Source of the DNA: Arenibacter sp. P308M17
GTDB lineage: Bacteria; Bacteroidota; Bacteroidia; Flavobacteriales; Flavobacteriaceae
Direction of reading: 5' to 3'
Length of the DNA stretch: 64,000 nt
Assembly: GCF_003426735.1 (NCBI RefSeq)
Contig: NZ_QVON01000008.1
Span: 62,001 to 126,000 of the forward strand
Part shown: piece after piece, positions 53,986-62,457 of the stretch
How the letters are laid out: the number at the start of each line of letters is the position of its first letter
How positions within the stretch are numbered: position 1 is the first letter of the stretch
Made by a program: the position numbers and the translations under genes
The notes under the pieces: model-generated
What the model was told of the DNA's origin: nothing
The model's input: the letters and a program-made list of their open reading frames with translations, nothing else
The model's database searches: none

Positions 53986-54013
53986 TTAACCATTTGGTTA
54001 AACTATTTAGTTA
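53986..54013. promoter_or_regulatory. Autoregulatory operator of the TetR gene
   Basis: Two adjacent palindromes run up to the TetR start codon: TTAACCATTTGGTTAA (53986-54001) and AACTATTTAGTT (54001-54012). The spacing and position, ending one base before the ATG, fit a TetR-family operator. The 255 bp before it are AT-rich with no gene. Confidence 0.6.
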
Positions 54014-54616
54014 ATGAAAGATCAGAGCACAGAAGAAAACATATTAAAGGCGGCCATAAGCGTCTTCCAAAAGAAAGGTATGGCAGGAGCCCGTATGCAG
54101 GAGATTGCGGATGAGGCAAAAATTAACAAGGCCATGCTGCACTACTATTACAAGAGTAAGCAAAAATTGTTCGAGGCGGTATTTAGGCAGGCCTTTGAAA
54201 AGTTTGCTCCCCATATCAACCAGGTCTTTAATTCCGATAAAAGCGTTTTTGAAAAAATAACGGAATTTACAGATAGCTATATTTCCTTTGTCATGGAGAA
54301 TCCATACCTCCCCAACTTTCTTATTCAGGAAATAAATAACAATCCGGAGTTTGCCGATATATTTTTTGGCTCCGAAATCGCACCCAACCCCTTGCGCTTT
54401 AAGAAGCAGATAGCGGAGGAAATTGAGATGGGAATTTTAAGGCCCATAGACCCTAAACAATTGTTGTTAAACCTTTTTTCCTTGACCGCATTTTCATTTG
54501 TAGGGACTGGCCTGGTCCGTGGAATATTGAACTTGGACGAAAAAACATTTAAATCCATGATGGAGGAACGTAAGATTTTGATTCCAGAGCTTTTAATTAA
54601 TTCTATTAAAAAATGA
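54014..54616 (+). CDS. TetR/AcrR-family transcriptional regulator
   Basis: This 200-residue regulator has an N-terminal TetR helix-turn-helix (ENILKAAISVFQKKGMAGARMQEIADEAKINKAMLHYYYKSKQKLFEAVF, residues ~7-55) and a helical ligand-binding domain after ~80. It is the first gene of the exporter locus and is followed, after a 137-bp leader containing repeat copy e, by TolC, HlyD and ABC genes. It most likely represses that operon and itself through the palindromes at its own start, and is released by an exported compound. The ligand is unknown. Confidence 0.92.
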   Translation: MKDQSTEENILKAAISVFQKKGMAGARMQEIADEAKINKAMLHYYYKSKQKLFEAVFRQAFEKFAPHINQVFNSDKSVFEKITEFTDSYISFVMENPYLPNFLIQEINNNPEFADIFFGSEIAPNPLRFKKQIAEEIEMGILRPIDPKQLLLNLFSLTAFSFVGTGLVRGILNLDEKTFKSMMEERKILIPELLINSIKK

Positions 54617-54666
54617 AACATACATGCATAGTTTTAAACGCACGGGGTAAAAGATTATTTGGATGT

Positions 54667-54728
54667 TGCACCCGCCAGTCCGCCCGTTCCGGTACGGACA
54701 GGAATGACTTTGTCGGCCTAGTGCTCCC
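54667..54728 (+). repeat. GC-rich leader repeat, copy e
   Basis: TGCACCCGCCAGTCCGCCC, then GTTCCGGTACGGACAGGAAT, then GACTTTGTCGGCCTAGTGCT. The left flank (TTGGATGTTGCACCCGCC) also matches copy b (TTGGATATTTTACCCGCC), so the element extends to the left. It ends ~26 bp before the TolC ATG, in the sense direction, between the TetR and efflux genes. Confidence 0.7.
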
Positions 54729-54753
54729 ACTGAAAATCAATAAATAAATACAC

Positions 54754-56019
54754 ATGAAAAGACTTTTTTTAATATTAATTTTCACTATACCTCTTGGCGC
54801 CTTGGCCCAGCAAACCCTAAGGTTGGAAGAGTGTTTTGAACTTGTTGCGAATAATTATCCTTTAGCCAAACAAACCGGATTATTGGAAAACCAGGTACAA
54901 TTGGATATTGAAGCCTTAAGAACGGGGTATTTGCCCAAACTGGACCTGAACGCTCAGGCCACCTACCAGTCCGATGTAACAAGTTTGCCGATCCAGCTTC
55001 CGAATGTAACCTTAGAACCTCCCAATAAGGACCAATATCGTGCCACCTTGGATGTAAACCAAATGATTTACAACGGGGGTTTGATCAATGCTTCATCCAA
55101 GGTGAAGGAGTTAGCCTCAAAGGTAAACCAACAGCAGTTGGAAGTGAGCCTCTACGGATTAAAAAGCCAGGTCAATTCCATTTACTTATCGGTCTTATTG
55201 CTACAGGAAAACCAGGCATTGCTCCAAGCCAAGGAAGAGCAATTGAAGGCTCGTTTAGAAGATGTTAAGGCCGGCGTAAAATATGGGACTTTGTTGGGGT
55301 CTTCTGAAAAAACACTGGAAGCGGAACTCTTAAAATTAAGACAACAGTTTACGGAGTTGAGGTATAATAAATTGGAGTTGTTACAACGGTTATCCTTGCT
55401 TGTTGGTATGGAATTATCGTCCAATGTAAGCCTTGAAAGACCAGCTATTTTTATGTCGGAAACCCAATCCCAACGACCAGAAATTCGGCTTTTCGATCTT
55501 CAAAAGGATCAGATAGATTTTTCCTCCAAACTAATTTCAAAGACCAATCTCCCAAAAATCAATGCTTTCGCCCAAGGGGGTTATGGCAATCCGGGGCTGA
55601 ATATGTTGGACAATTCTTTTAAAACCTTCTATATGGCAGGTTTAAAATTGAATCTGAACATTTTTGACTGGAACAAGACTAGGACCGAGAAAAAATCCCT
55701 TGAAATAAACAAGGAAATAATAGATACCCAAAAAGAGACCTTTGAACTGAACAACAATTTGGAATTGGTAAAACTCAAGTCTGAAATTGATAAGATCGAT
55801 GCCTTGATTTTCACCGATAGGGAGATTATAGTACTACGGGAAGATATTCTAAAAACAGCGGAATCCCAATTGAACAACGGTGTAATTACAGCATCGGCCT
55901 ATATTACCGAATTTACAAATTTATATGAGGCAAAAAGCAATTTAAATCTACACGAAACACAATTGCTATTGCACAAAATTCAATACGAAATTACTAAAGG
56001 AAGCTATTACAATAACTGA
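54754..56019 (+). CDS. TolC-family outer-membrane efflux channel
   Basis: This 421-residue protein has a Sec signal (ending GALAQQ). Two homologous halves of long coiled-coil helices show the TolC pattern: LRLEECFELVANNYPLAKQTGLLENQVQLDIEALRTGYLPKLDLNAQATYQ in the first half, and a second-half repeat with NLPKINAFAQGGYGNPG ... LKLNLNIFDWNKTRTEKKSLEINKEIIDTQ. It forms the outer-membrane duct for the HlyD adaptor and ABC transporter encoded immediately downstream (21 bp to the next gene). Confidence 0.93.
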   Translation: MKRLFLILIFTIPLGALAQQTLRLEECFELVANNYPLAKQTGLLENQVQLDIEALRTGYLPKLDLNAQATYQSDVTSLPIQLPNVTLEPPNKDQYRATLDVNQMIYNGGLINASSKVKELASKVNQQQLEVSLYGLKSQVNSIYLSVLLLQENQALLQAKEEQLKARLEDVKAGVKYGTLLGSSEKTLEAELLKLRQQFTELRYNKLELLQRLSLLVGMELSSNVSLERPAIFMSETQSQRPEIRLFDLQKDQIDFSSKLISKTNLPKINAFAQGGYGNPGLNMLDNSFKTFYMAGLKLNLNIFDWNKTRTEKKSLEINKEIIDTQKETFELNNNLELVKLKSEIDKIDALIFTDREIIVLREDILKTAESQLNNGVITASAYITEFTNLYEAKSNLNLHETQLLLHKIQYEITKGSYYNN

Positions 56020-56040
56020 TATAAACAATACCTGAGTAAA

Positions 56041-56943
56041 ATGAAACATCCATATTTAATATTAACAAGTCTTCTCATAAGCATTTTAGGTTCATGTACC
56101 GGCAGTGGGGATAAAGCAGATGGTTACGGTAATTTTGAAGCTACGGAAATAACTATTTCAGCAGAGGCCAATGGAAAAATTTTGTTCCTGGATGCGGAAG
56201 AAGGAAATTTGCTGGCCCAGAATAAGGTTGTTGGCGTTATAGACACCGTTCAACTTTCCTTAAAGCGCGACCAATTATTGGCTTCCAAAAACACCATTTT
56301 TTCAAAATCCAGAAATGTGCTATCACAAAGGGAAGTGCTTAAAGAACAATTAAAAGTGGTCCAAAATGATAGGACTAGGATAGAGAACCTATTGCAGGCA
56401 AAAGCTGCAACTACCAAACAATTGGACGACATTAATGGACAGATCAACATTATCAAAGAACAGATTAAGAGTGTGGAAACTCAAAATTCTCCCATTATCA
56501 ATGAGATAAAAAGTATAGAAATACAAATACGGCAAATTGAAGACCAGATCAATAAAAGTGTCATTCAGAACCCTGTGAAGGGCACGGTCCTGGTTAAATA
56601 TGCCGAACCCAATGAAATTACTGCATTTGGGAAACCCTTATATAAAATAGCCAACCTGGAAGACATGATTTTAAGGGTCTATATCAGTGAAAACCAATTG
56701 TCCAAACTGAAAATTGGGCAGGAGGTAAGCGTAAAAATTGATGCAGGCGAGGAGATGAAATCTTATCCAGGGGTAGTATCCTGGATCGCGGAAAGCGCAG
56801 AATTTACTCCTAAAATTATTCAAACCAAAGAAGAACGTGTCAATCTGGTCTACGCAGTTAAAGTTAAAGTCCGTAATGATGGAAGTTTAAAAATTGGGAT
56901 GCCTGCAGAAATGTGGATTGTCACAAAAACTAATGAAGAATGA
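56041..56943 (+). CDS. HlyD/YbhG-like membrane-fusion (adaptor) lipoprotein
   Basis: This 300-residue protein has a lipobox-like leader (LISILGSCTGS). A split biotinyl-lipoyl domain (YGNFEATEITISAEANGKILFLDAEEGNLL ... NPVKGTVLVKYAEPNEITAFGKPLYKIANL) is interrupted by a long coiled coil at ~75-175. The barrel domain follows (RVYISENQLSKLKIGQEVSVKIDAG). It bridges the ABC transporter and TolC. Its stop overlaps the next ATG by 4 bp (ATGA), so the downstream small membrane protein is translationally coupled. Confidence 0.92.
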   Translation: MKHPYLILTSLLISILGSCTGSGDKADGYGNFEATEITISAEANGKILFLDAEEGNLLAQNKVVGVIDTVQLSLKRDQLLASKNTIFSKSRNVLSQREVLKEQLKVVQNDRTRIENLLQAKAATTKQLDDINGQINIIKEQIKSVETQNSPIINEIKSIEIQIRQIEDQINKSVIQNPVKGTVLVKYAEPNEITAFGKPLYKIANLEDMILRVYISENQLSKLKIGQEVSVKIDAGEEMKSYPGVVSWIAESAEFTPKIIQTKEERVNLVYAVKVKVRNDGSLKIGMPAEMWIVTKTNEE

Positions 56944-57320
56944 AAACTACCTTGATCATCGCGACCATAGTTGCTAGCCTCATAGGCATCCTATCCGTAT
57001 TCTCAGGCTCCATGGTCCTTTTGGGACTACGTTCCGTGGATTATAGGGTATTGGATTGGTTGGTGATCTACAACGTTGCCCTTGGAATTATATCCATTTT
57101 GGTGGCCTATCAAATAGGTAAGCAACACAGCAGGTCTAAATTAATGATAATGACCATCCTGCTTTTGCACTTTTTGGTATTGGTCTATTTGTACTTTTTT
57201 AATGATATGGTAGCTGATGAGAGTATAAAGGCAATGGCCTTTAGGGTAGGCATATGGGCAGCAATACTAATTCTGGTACTTCTAAACCATACAAAAACAT
57301 TAAGCAACAATATAAAATAA
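56940..57320 (+). CDS. Small four-helix membrane protein of the exporter operon
   Basis: This 126-residue protein has four hydrophobic helices (IIATIVASLIGILSVFSGSMVLLG, VLDWLVIYNVALGIISILVAY, LMIMTILLLHFLVLVYLYFF, VGIWAAILILVLLNH) and few other features. I do not recognise a family. Its ATG overlaps the HlyD stop, so it is made with the exporter. It could be an accessory subunit or stabiliser. Confidence 0.75.
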   Translation: MKTTLIIATIVASLIGILSVFSGSMVLLGLRSVDYRVLDWLVIYNVALGIISILVAYQIGKQHSRSKLMIMTILLLHFLVLVYLYFFNDMVADESIKAMAFRVGIWAAILILVLLNHTKTLSNNIK

Positions 57321-57326
57321 TGAACC

Positions 57327-57392
57327 ATGAAATTAACAATCACCTTCCTGATAGTGCTATCCTTAGTTTTTATTGAGCGGTTAAGAAAATGA
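57327..57392 (+). CDS. Putative 21-residue single-TM peptide coupled to the ABC ATPase
   Basis: The short frame starts at ATG 57327, 6 bp after the previous stop. It encodes 21 residues beginning MKLTITFLIVLSLVFIE and ending in a basic LRK tail, a clean single membrane helix. Its TGA stop (57390-57392) overlaps the ABC ATPase ATG (57389-57391) as ATGA, the usual sign of coupled translation. It may be a real small membrane protein or a coupling leader; it could also be chance. Confidence 0.4.
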   Translation: MKLTITFLIVLSLVFIERLRK

Positions 57393-58300
57393 GCATCATT
57401 CTAAACAATATCAGCAAATCGTACAACAAAGTAAAAACTGTGGACGATATTTCCTTTGATGTAAAGCCAGGGGAACTGTTTGGTTTGATCGGTCCGGACG
57501 GCGCAGGAAAGACAACACTTTTCCGAATCTTGACCACCTTATTGATTCAGGATAAGGGAAATGCTACCGTTGCCGGATATGATGTTCTAAAGCAATACAA
57601 GGATATCAGAAATCACGTGGGTTATATGCCGGGGAGGTTTTCCTTGTACCAAGATCTTACGGTGGAAGAAAACCTTAATTTTTTCGCTACTATTTTTGGA
57701 ACTACAATAGCGGAGAACTATGATTTGATCAAGGATATTTATGTCCAATTAGAACCATTTAAAGATCGTAGGGCAGGAAAATTATCGGGTGGGATGAAAC
57801 AAAAACTGGCCCTATGCTGCGCTTTGATCCATAAACCCAAGGTGTTGTTTTTGGATGAGCCTACCACAGGGGTAGATCCCGTTTCCCGTAAAGAGTTTTG
57901 GGAGATGTTAAAACGGTTACAGCAAAAGGATATCACTATTTTGGTGTCTACCCCGTACATGGATGAAGCCGAACTTTGTGATAGGATTGCGTTGATCACC
58001 AACGGAAAAATATTGCAGATCAATACGCCCAGGGCAATTATCGCATCTTTCCCAAAGAAAATTTTTAAGGTACGTAGTTCCAACACCTATAAATTAATCG
58101 AAGACTTGAGAATTTACCCCGATATCCATAGCGCTTATCCATTTGGAGAATATCTTCATTTTACCCCTAAGTCCGAAGCATTTAGGCCAATGGATTTAAC
58201 TAGGTATTTGGAGGAAAGACAGCATAGGGATATTGAGGTTAAAGAGACGGTGGCAACTATTGAGGATACCTTTATGGATCTATCTAAAGTAAATGAATAG
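57389..58300 (+). CDS. ABC transporter ATP-binding protein, first (YbhF N-half-like)
   Basis: This 303-residue ABC ATPase has a Walker A at 35-42 (GPDGAGKT, with Asp where Asn is usual), Q-loop region, signature LSGGMKQ at 132-138, Walker B VLFLDE at 152-157 and an H-loop-like region where TPYMDEAEL replaces the more common TH.MDEAE. The missing histidine of the H-loop may lower activity and is seen in some members of this subgroup. The C-terminal ~90 residues are a regulatory extension. It abuts the second ATPase (stop at 58300, next ATG at 58301), matching the two halves of E. coli YbhF encoded as separate genes. Confidence 0.92.
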   Translation: MSIILNNISKSYNKVKTVDDISFDVKPGELFGLIGPDGAGKTTLFRILTTLLIQDKGNATVAGYDVLKQYKDIRNHVGYMPGRFSLYQDLTVEENLNFFATIFGTTIAENYDLIKDIYVQLEPFKDRRAGKLSGGMKQKLALCCALIHKPKVLFLDEPTTGVDPVSRKEFWEMLKRLQQKDITILVSTPYMDEAELCDRIALITNGKILQINTPRAIIASFPKKIFKVRSSNTYKLIEDLRIYPDIHSAYPFGEYLHFTPKSEAFRPMDLTRYLEERQHRDIEVKETVATIEDTFMDLSKVNE

Positions 58301-59035
58301 ATGACAAAAGATAATATGATACAGGTCGAGAACTTGACCAAAATGTTCGGGGATTTCACCGCTGTAAATAACATCTCATTTGAGGTGGGAAAAGGTGAGG
58401 TTTTTGGATTTTTGGGTGCCAATGGGGCCGGAAAGACAACTGCTATGAAAATGTTGATTGGAATATCCGAACCTTCCCACGGTAATGCCACGGTGGCCGG
58501 TTATAATGTGCTTACTCAGGCCGAACAGGTAAAAAAGAATATTGGGTATATGAGCCAACGTTTCTCCCTGTACAATGATTTGACCATTAAGGAAAATATT
58601 GTCTTTTTTGGAGGTATATATGGCTTGTCATCGGCAGACATCAAAGAAAAATCGCAAGCCATGATCAATGAACTGGGATTGCATGATATGGCCGATTCCC
58701 TAGTGGGTTCCCTTCCTTTGGGATGGAAACAAAAAGTAGCCTTTTCCGTTGCCCTGCTCCACAATCCAAAAATTGTTTTTTTGGATGAACCCACTGGAGG
58801 AGTAGACCCCATAACCAGGCGCCAATTTTGGGAAATGATCTATAAGCAGGCCAATAGAGGGGTTACCATTTTTGTAACCACCCATTATATGGATGAGGCC
58901 GAATATTGTGATCGGGTGTCCATTATGGTGGCCGGAAAGATAGAGGCTTTGGACACGCCAAAGAATCTAAAACATCAGTTTCAAGTGGATTCCATGAATC
59001 AGGTATTCCTAAAACTGGCAAGGAACATAGAATAA
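58301..59035 (+). CDS. ABC transporter ATP-binding protein, second (YbhF C-half-like)
   Basis: This 244-residue ABC ATPase has a Walker A at 39-46 (GANGAGKT), Walker B IVFLDE at 157-162, and an H-loop in VTTHYMDEAEYCD. The signature is degenerate, LPLGWKQ at 137-143 instead of LSGGxxQ, as is usual for the second nucleotide-binding domain of YbhF/RbbA-type exporters. Together with the first ATPase it gives an asymmetric heterodimer with two unequal sites. It starts immediately after the first ATPase stop. Confidence 0.92.
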   Translation: MTKDNMIQVENLTKMFGDFTAVNNISFEVGKGEVFGFLGANGAGKTTAMKMLIGISEPSHGNATVAGYNVLTQAEQVKKNIGYMSQRFSLYNDLTIKENIVFFGGIYGLSSADIKEKSQAMINELGLHDMADSLVGSLPLGWKQKVAFSVALLHNPKIVFLDEPTGGVDPITRRQFWEMIYKQANRGVTIFVTTHYMDEAEYCDRVSIMVAGKIEALDTPKNLKHQFQVDSMNQVFLKLARNIE

Positions 59036-59045
59036 TAAAGGCAAA

Positions 59046-60152
59046 ATGAACAGATTTATAGGATTCATCAAAAAGGAATTTTACCATATTTTAAGGGATA
59101 GGCGTTCGCTGTTTATCTTGTTCGGTATGCCTATAGTGCAGGTGATGCTTTTTGGTTTTGCCATTACCAATGAGATCAATAATGTAGATATCGCCATTTT
59201 GGATCATTCCAAGGATGTAAATACCAAAGAGATCATAAATAAAATAGCAACTTCAAAATATTTCAGTATCAAAGGGTTTATAAGCCATGAGGATGAGATC
59301 GAACCTACCTTTAGAAAAGGCAAAATAAAGGCAGTACTCAATTTTGAAAAGGATTTTAGCAAAAACCTGGTTACCCAAAAAAAAGCTACCGTTCAAATTC
59401 TTACGGATGCCACCGATCCGAATACGGCGAATACGATAAGCAATTATATAGGGTCTATTTTACAGAATTACCAACAGGAATTAAATCAAGGACTAAACCT
59501 TCCTTACCAAATAATACCAAAAACAAGGATGGTATTTAATCCGGAACTAAAAAGTGTATATATGTTTGTGCCAGGGGTGATGACCATTATCCTAATGCTG
59601 GTATCGGCCATGATGACCTCAATATCCATTACCAAGGAAAAGGAATTGGGAACCATGGAAATTTTGCTGGTATCTCCTCTAAACCCGTTCCAAGTTATTG
59701 TGGGGAAGGTAGTTCCTTATATTTTGCTGTCCATTATTAACGCCGTGGTGATTATTCTTTTAAGCATTTTTGTTTTTAAAATGCCGGTGCAGGGCAGTTT
59801 GTTTTTATTGGGGGCAGAGAGTACTTTATTTATCATAAATGCGCTGTCGTTGGGCATTCTAATCTCCACAATTGCCGCGACCCAACAAGCAGCCATGATG
59901 ACCTCATTAATGGGACTGATGTTGCCGGTTATATTATTGTCCGGTTTTATTTTTCCTATTTCCAGTATGCCTTTACCATTACAGATGATCAGTAATATAA
60001 TTCCTGCCAAATGGTTTATAATCATCATAAAGGGAATAATGCTAAAAGGAGTGGGATTGGCCTATGTCTGGAAAGAAACTGTAATATTGATTGGAATGAC
60101 CATATTTTTTATAGGCTTGAGCGTAAAAAAATATAAAATAAGATTGGAGTGA
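59046..60152 (+). CDS. ABC-2 type exporter permease (YbhS-like)
   Basis: This 368-residue membrane protein has one N-terminal helix (RDRRSLFILFGMPIVQVMLFGFAI), a ~140-residue periplasmic domain (NEINNVDIAILDHSKDVNTKEII...) and five C-terminal helices with the ABC-2 motif SITKEKELGTMEILLVSPLNPFQVIVGK. It is half of the heterodimeric permease. The 124 bp before the next permease gene are AT-rich with no gene. Confidence 0.93.
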   Translation: MNRFIGFIKKEFYHILRDRRSLFILFGMPIVQVMLFGFAITNEINNVDIAILDHSKDVNTKEIINKIATSKYFSIKGFISHEDEIEPTFRKGKIKAVLNFEKDFSKNLVTQKKATVQILTDATDPNTANTISNYIGSILQNYQQELNQGLNLPYQIIPKTRMVFNPELKSVYMFVPGVMTIILMLVSAMMTSISITKEKELGTMEILLVSPLNPFQVIVGKVVPYILLSIINAVVIILLSIFVFKMPVQGSLFLLGAESTLFIINALSLGILISTIAATQQAAMMTSLMGLMLPVILLSGFIFPISSMPLPLQMISNIIPAKWFIIIIKGIMLKGVGLAYVWKETVILIGMTIFFIGLSVKKYKIRLE

Positions 60153-60276
60153 AGGTAATTTGGCAGGTAGTTAAAGACAATGCAAATGAATTATGGTCAA
60201 AAGATAAGGCCTTAAAAATCAATTTAAATTTCATCATCCCAATACTAACTTCTTAATACTTAGTACTTAAAAGTAT

Positions 60277-61398
60277 ATGAACATCATCCGCTATATCATC
60301 CAAAAGGAGTTTAAACAGATCTTTAGAAATAAGGCGATGTTGCCCATTATTTTTGTCTTGCCGTTGATACAACTGATCATTCTGTCCAACGCCGCCACCT
60401 TTGAAGTAAAAAATATAAAGTTTGCCTTTGTTGATAATGATAAAACTTCGCTTTCAAGAGAGTTGGTGGAAAAATTTGAAGCCTCGACCTATTTCAACGT
60501 GGTGGCCCAATTTCCATCGGCTAAACAGGCAGGTATGGCAATGCTGGAGGGCAATGTGGATGTAATTCTAGAGATTCCCTCTTATTTTGAAAGGCAGCTT
60601 CTTAAAAATGAAAAAGCAGATCTGTCGGTTATAATCAATGCTATTGATGGAGCAGCTGCGGGGGTGGAAAATGTGTATATCAATCAGATTGTGCAACAGT
60701 TCAATAAAAAGGCACTGGTAGAATTATCCCTTTTTAACAGGTCGGGGAACCAGCCGATGAATATTGAAACCATCCCGTCTTTCTGGTACAATGAGACCTT
60801 GAATTACAAAACCTTTATGGTACCAGGAATATTGGTCCTCTTGGTGACCATGATTACCCTTTTTCTATCTGGAATGAATATTGTTCGGGAAAAAGAAATT
60901 GGTACTTTGGAACAAATTAACGTTACCCCCATAAAAAAACACCAGTTTATTATTGGAAAATTATTTCCTTTTTTGGTTTTGGGTATGGTCTTGTTGACAG
61001 TGGGTCTCATTATTTCTAAACTATTGTTCCACATTCCAATAGTCGGAAGCATAACCTTAATGTATCTCTATACCATTATCTACATTTTGGTGATTTTGGG
61101 CATGGGTCTCTTTATTTCCAATTTTACGGATACCCAACAGCAGGCCATGTTTATAGCCTGGTTTTTTATGGTTATTTTTATTCTTATGAGCGGTTTGTTT
61201 ACCCCTATAGAAAGTATGCCGCAATGGGCACAGCTGTTAACGGAATTCAATCCTATTAAATATTTTGTACAGGTAATGCGAATGGTCATGTTAAAAGGGG
61301 CCGGCCTTTCCGATATTTACCCCCAAGTATTGAAAACATTGGTATTTGCCATAGTCATGAATGCTTTGGCAGTGATGAGTTATAAAAAAGTAAGTTAA
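60277..61398 (+). CDS. ABC-2 type exporter permease (YbhR-like)
   Basis: This 373-residue paralogue of the preceding permease has an N-terminal helix (KAMLPIIFVLPLIQLIILSNAATFEV), a periplasmic domain at ~35-175 and five helices from ~180, with MNIVREKEIGTLEQINVTPIKKHQFIIGK. It completes the HlyD-ABC-ABC-permease-permease set of a YbhGFSR-like exporter. In E. coli such exporters remove cationic drugs and sodium; the substrate here is unknown. Its stop overlaps the LOG-family ATG by one base. Confidence 0.93.
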   Translation: MNIIRYIIQKEFKQIFRNKAMLPIIFVLPLIQLIILSNAATFEVKNIKFAFVDNDKTSLSRELVEKFEASTYFNVVAQFPSAKQAGMAMLEGNVDVILEIPSYFERQLLKNEKADLSVIINAIDGAAAGVENVYINQIVQQFNKKALVELSLFNRSGNQPMNIETIPSFWYNETLNYKTFMVPGILVLLVTMITLFLSGMNIVREKEIGTLEQINVTPIKKHQFIIGKLFPFLVLGMVLLTVGLIISKLLFHIPIVGSITLMYLYTIIYILVILGMGLFISNFTDTQQQAMFIAWFFMVIFILMSGLFTPIESMPQWAQLLTEFNPIKYFVQVMRMVMLKGAGLSDIYPQVLKTLVFAIVMNALAVMSYKKVS

Positions 61399-62138
61399 TG
61401 GAAAATAACCACAACAACAACCGTTTACAACCAGAAGAGTCACGTTTTCTAAGTGGGCCGCGCTCCAGGTTTAAAGAACTGTTTTTTACTTTTAGGGTAC
61501 AATACAGTTTTATCAGGGCATTTAGAAAAATGCACTTTATTGGCCCCTGCGTAACGGTTTTTGGATCGGCCAGATTTGACAAGACCAATCCATTTTACAA
61601 AAAGGCCGAACAGGTTGGTGCCGCCTTGGCCAATATGGGGTTTACGGTGATGACGGGCGGGGGTCCCGGCATTATGGAAGCCGCCAATAAAGGGGCTTAT
61701 GAAGCGGGAGGTTATTCCGTAGGCTGCAATATAATACTGCCCTTTGAACAAAAACCGAACCCCTATCTCCACAAATGGATCAACATTAGGTATTTTTTTG
61801 TACGAAAGTTCCTGTTGATCAAATATTCGTATGCCTTTGTGGTTATGCCCGGCGGCATGGGTACATTGGACGAGCTTTTTGAATCCATTACCCTGATACA
61901 AACCAAGATGATCCAAAATTTTCCAGTAGTCATTTTCGGGTCCGAGTACCATAAAGAGCTCTGTGAACACATAAGGATTATGGCGGAGAATGAAAGTATA
62001 AGCCCTAAGGACATGGAGTTGTTGTTCGTAACCGACTCTGTGGAGGAGATGGCAGCGCACATAAAGACCCATGCTATTGAAAGGTTTAAATTGGTTAAAA
62101 AACCTCAAAGACCTAATTGGTTGTTTGGGGAAAAATAG
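61398..62138 (+). CDS. LOG-family (TIGR00730) nucleotide phosphoribohydrolase-like protein
   Basis: This 246-residue Rossmann-fold protein contains TVFGSARF, TGGGPGIMEAANKGAYEAGG (~87-106) and PGGMGTLDELFE (~151-162), the LOG/cytokinin-activating signature. Members cleave the N-glycosidic bond of nucleoside 5'-monophosphates (AMP and similar). Its ATG overlaps the permease stop (TAATG), so it is the last gene of the exporter operon. A link to export is not obvious; it may be a housekeeping gene with shared transcription. Confidence 0.9.
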   Translation: MENNHNNNRLQPEESRFLSGPRSRFKELFFTFRVQYSFIRAFRKMHFIGPCVTVFGSARFDKTNPFYKKAEQVGAALANMGFTVMTGGGPGIMEAANKGAYEAGGYSVGCNIILPFEQKPNPYLHKWINIRYFFVRKFLLIKYSYAFVVMPGGMGTLDELFESITLIQTKMIQNFPVVIFGSEYHKELCEHIRIMAENESISPKDMELLFVTDSVEEMAAHIKTHAIERFKLVKKPQRPNWLFGEK

Positions 62139-62324
62139 GCATCGCAGGATTGAGCTATAAAAGATTTATTTTACATGGCCTTAGGTTCTTCAATTAGGGG
62201 TCACTTCCTTTTCTTATAGAAAATATATGTAACTCTGGAATCATGTTTATTTGGCATCTGTTAGTTTAGGCTCATAATTGGTTTTTTTAAAACGCCAATT
62301 ATTGAAATGGTTTTATAATGTCTC

Positions 62325-62345
62325 TGTAACAAATGTTGCTGTGGA
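62325..62345. promoter_or_regulatory. 21-bp motif upstream of the SQR-like gene, shared with rhodanese
   Basis: TGTAACAAATGTTGCTGTGG followed by A, identical to 51922-51942 except for one base. It lies 112 bp before the ATG at 62458, in a 319-bp gap with no other gene. The central GTAACA-AA-TGTTGC is a near dyad, as expected for a dimeric regulator such as a Crp/Fnr-type or ArsR-type protein. Confidence 0.6.
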
Positions 62346-62457
62346 AATAATTTTAAAGTCTCAAATTTATATTCGCAATAATATTTAACATGCTGATAAT
62401 AATCATATTAAGTGTTTGGGCGAAGCATTAAATTTATCTTTAATAAATCCGATCGCA

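Noticed and set aside
61449-62108. 219-codon antisense frame in the LOG-family gene
   Set aside because: The sense strand encodes a complete TIGR00730 protein; the antisense translation has no domain pattern.
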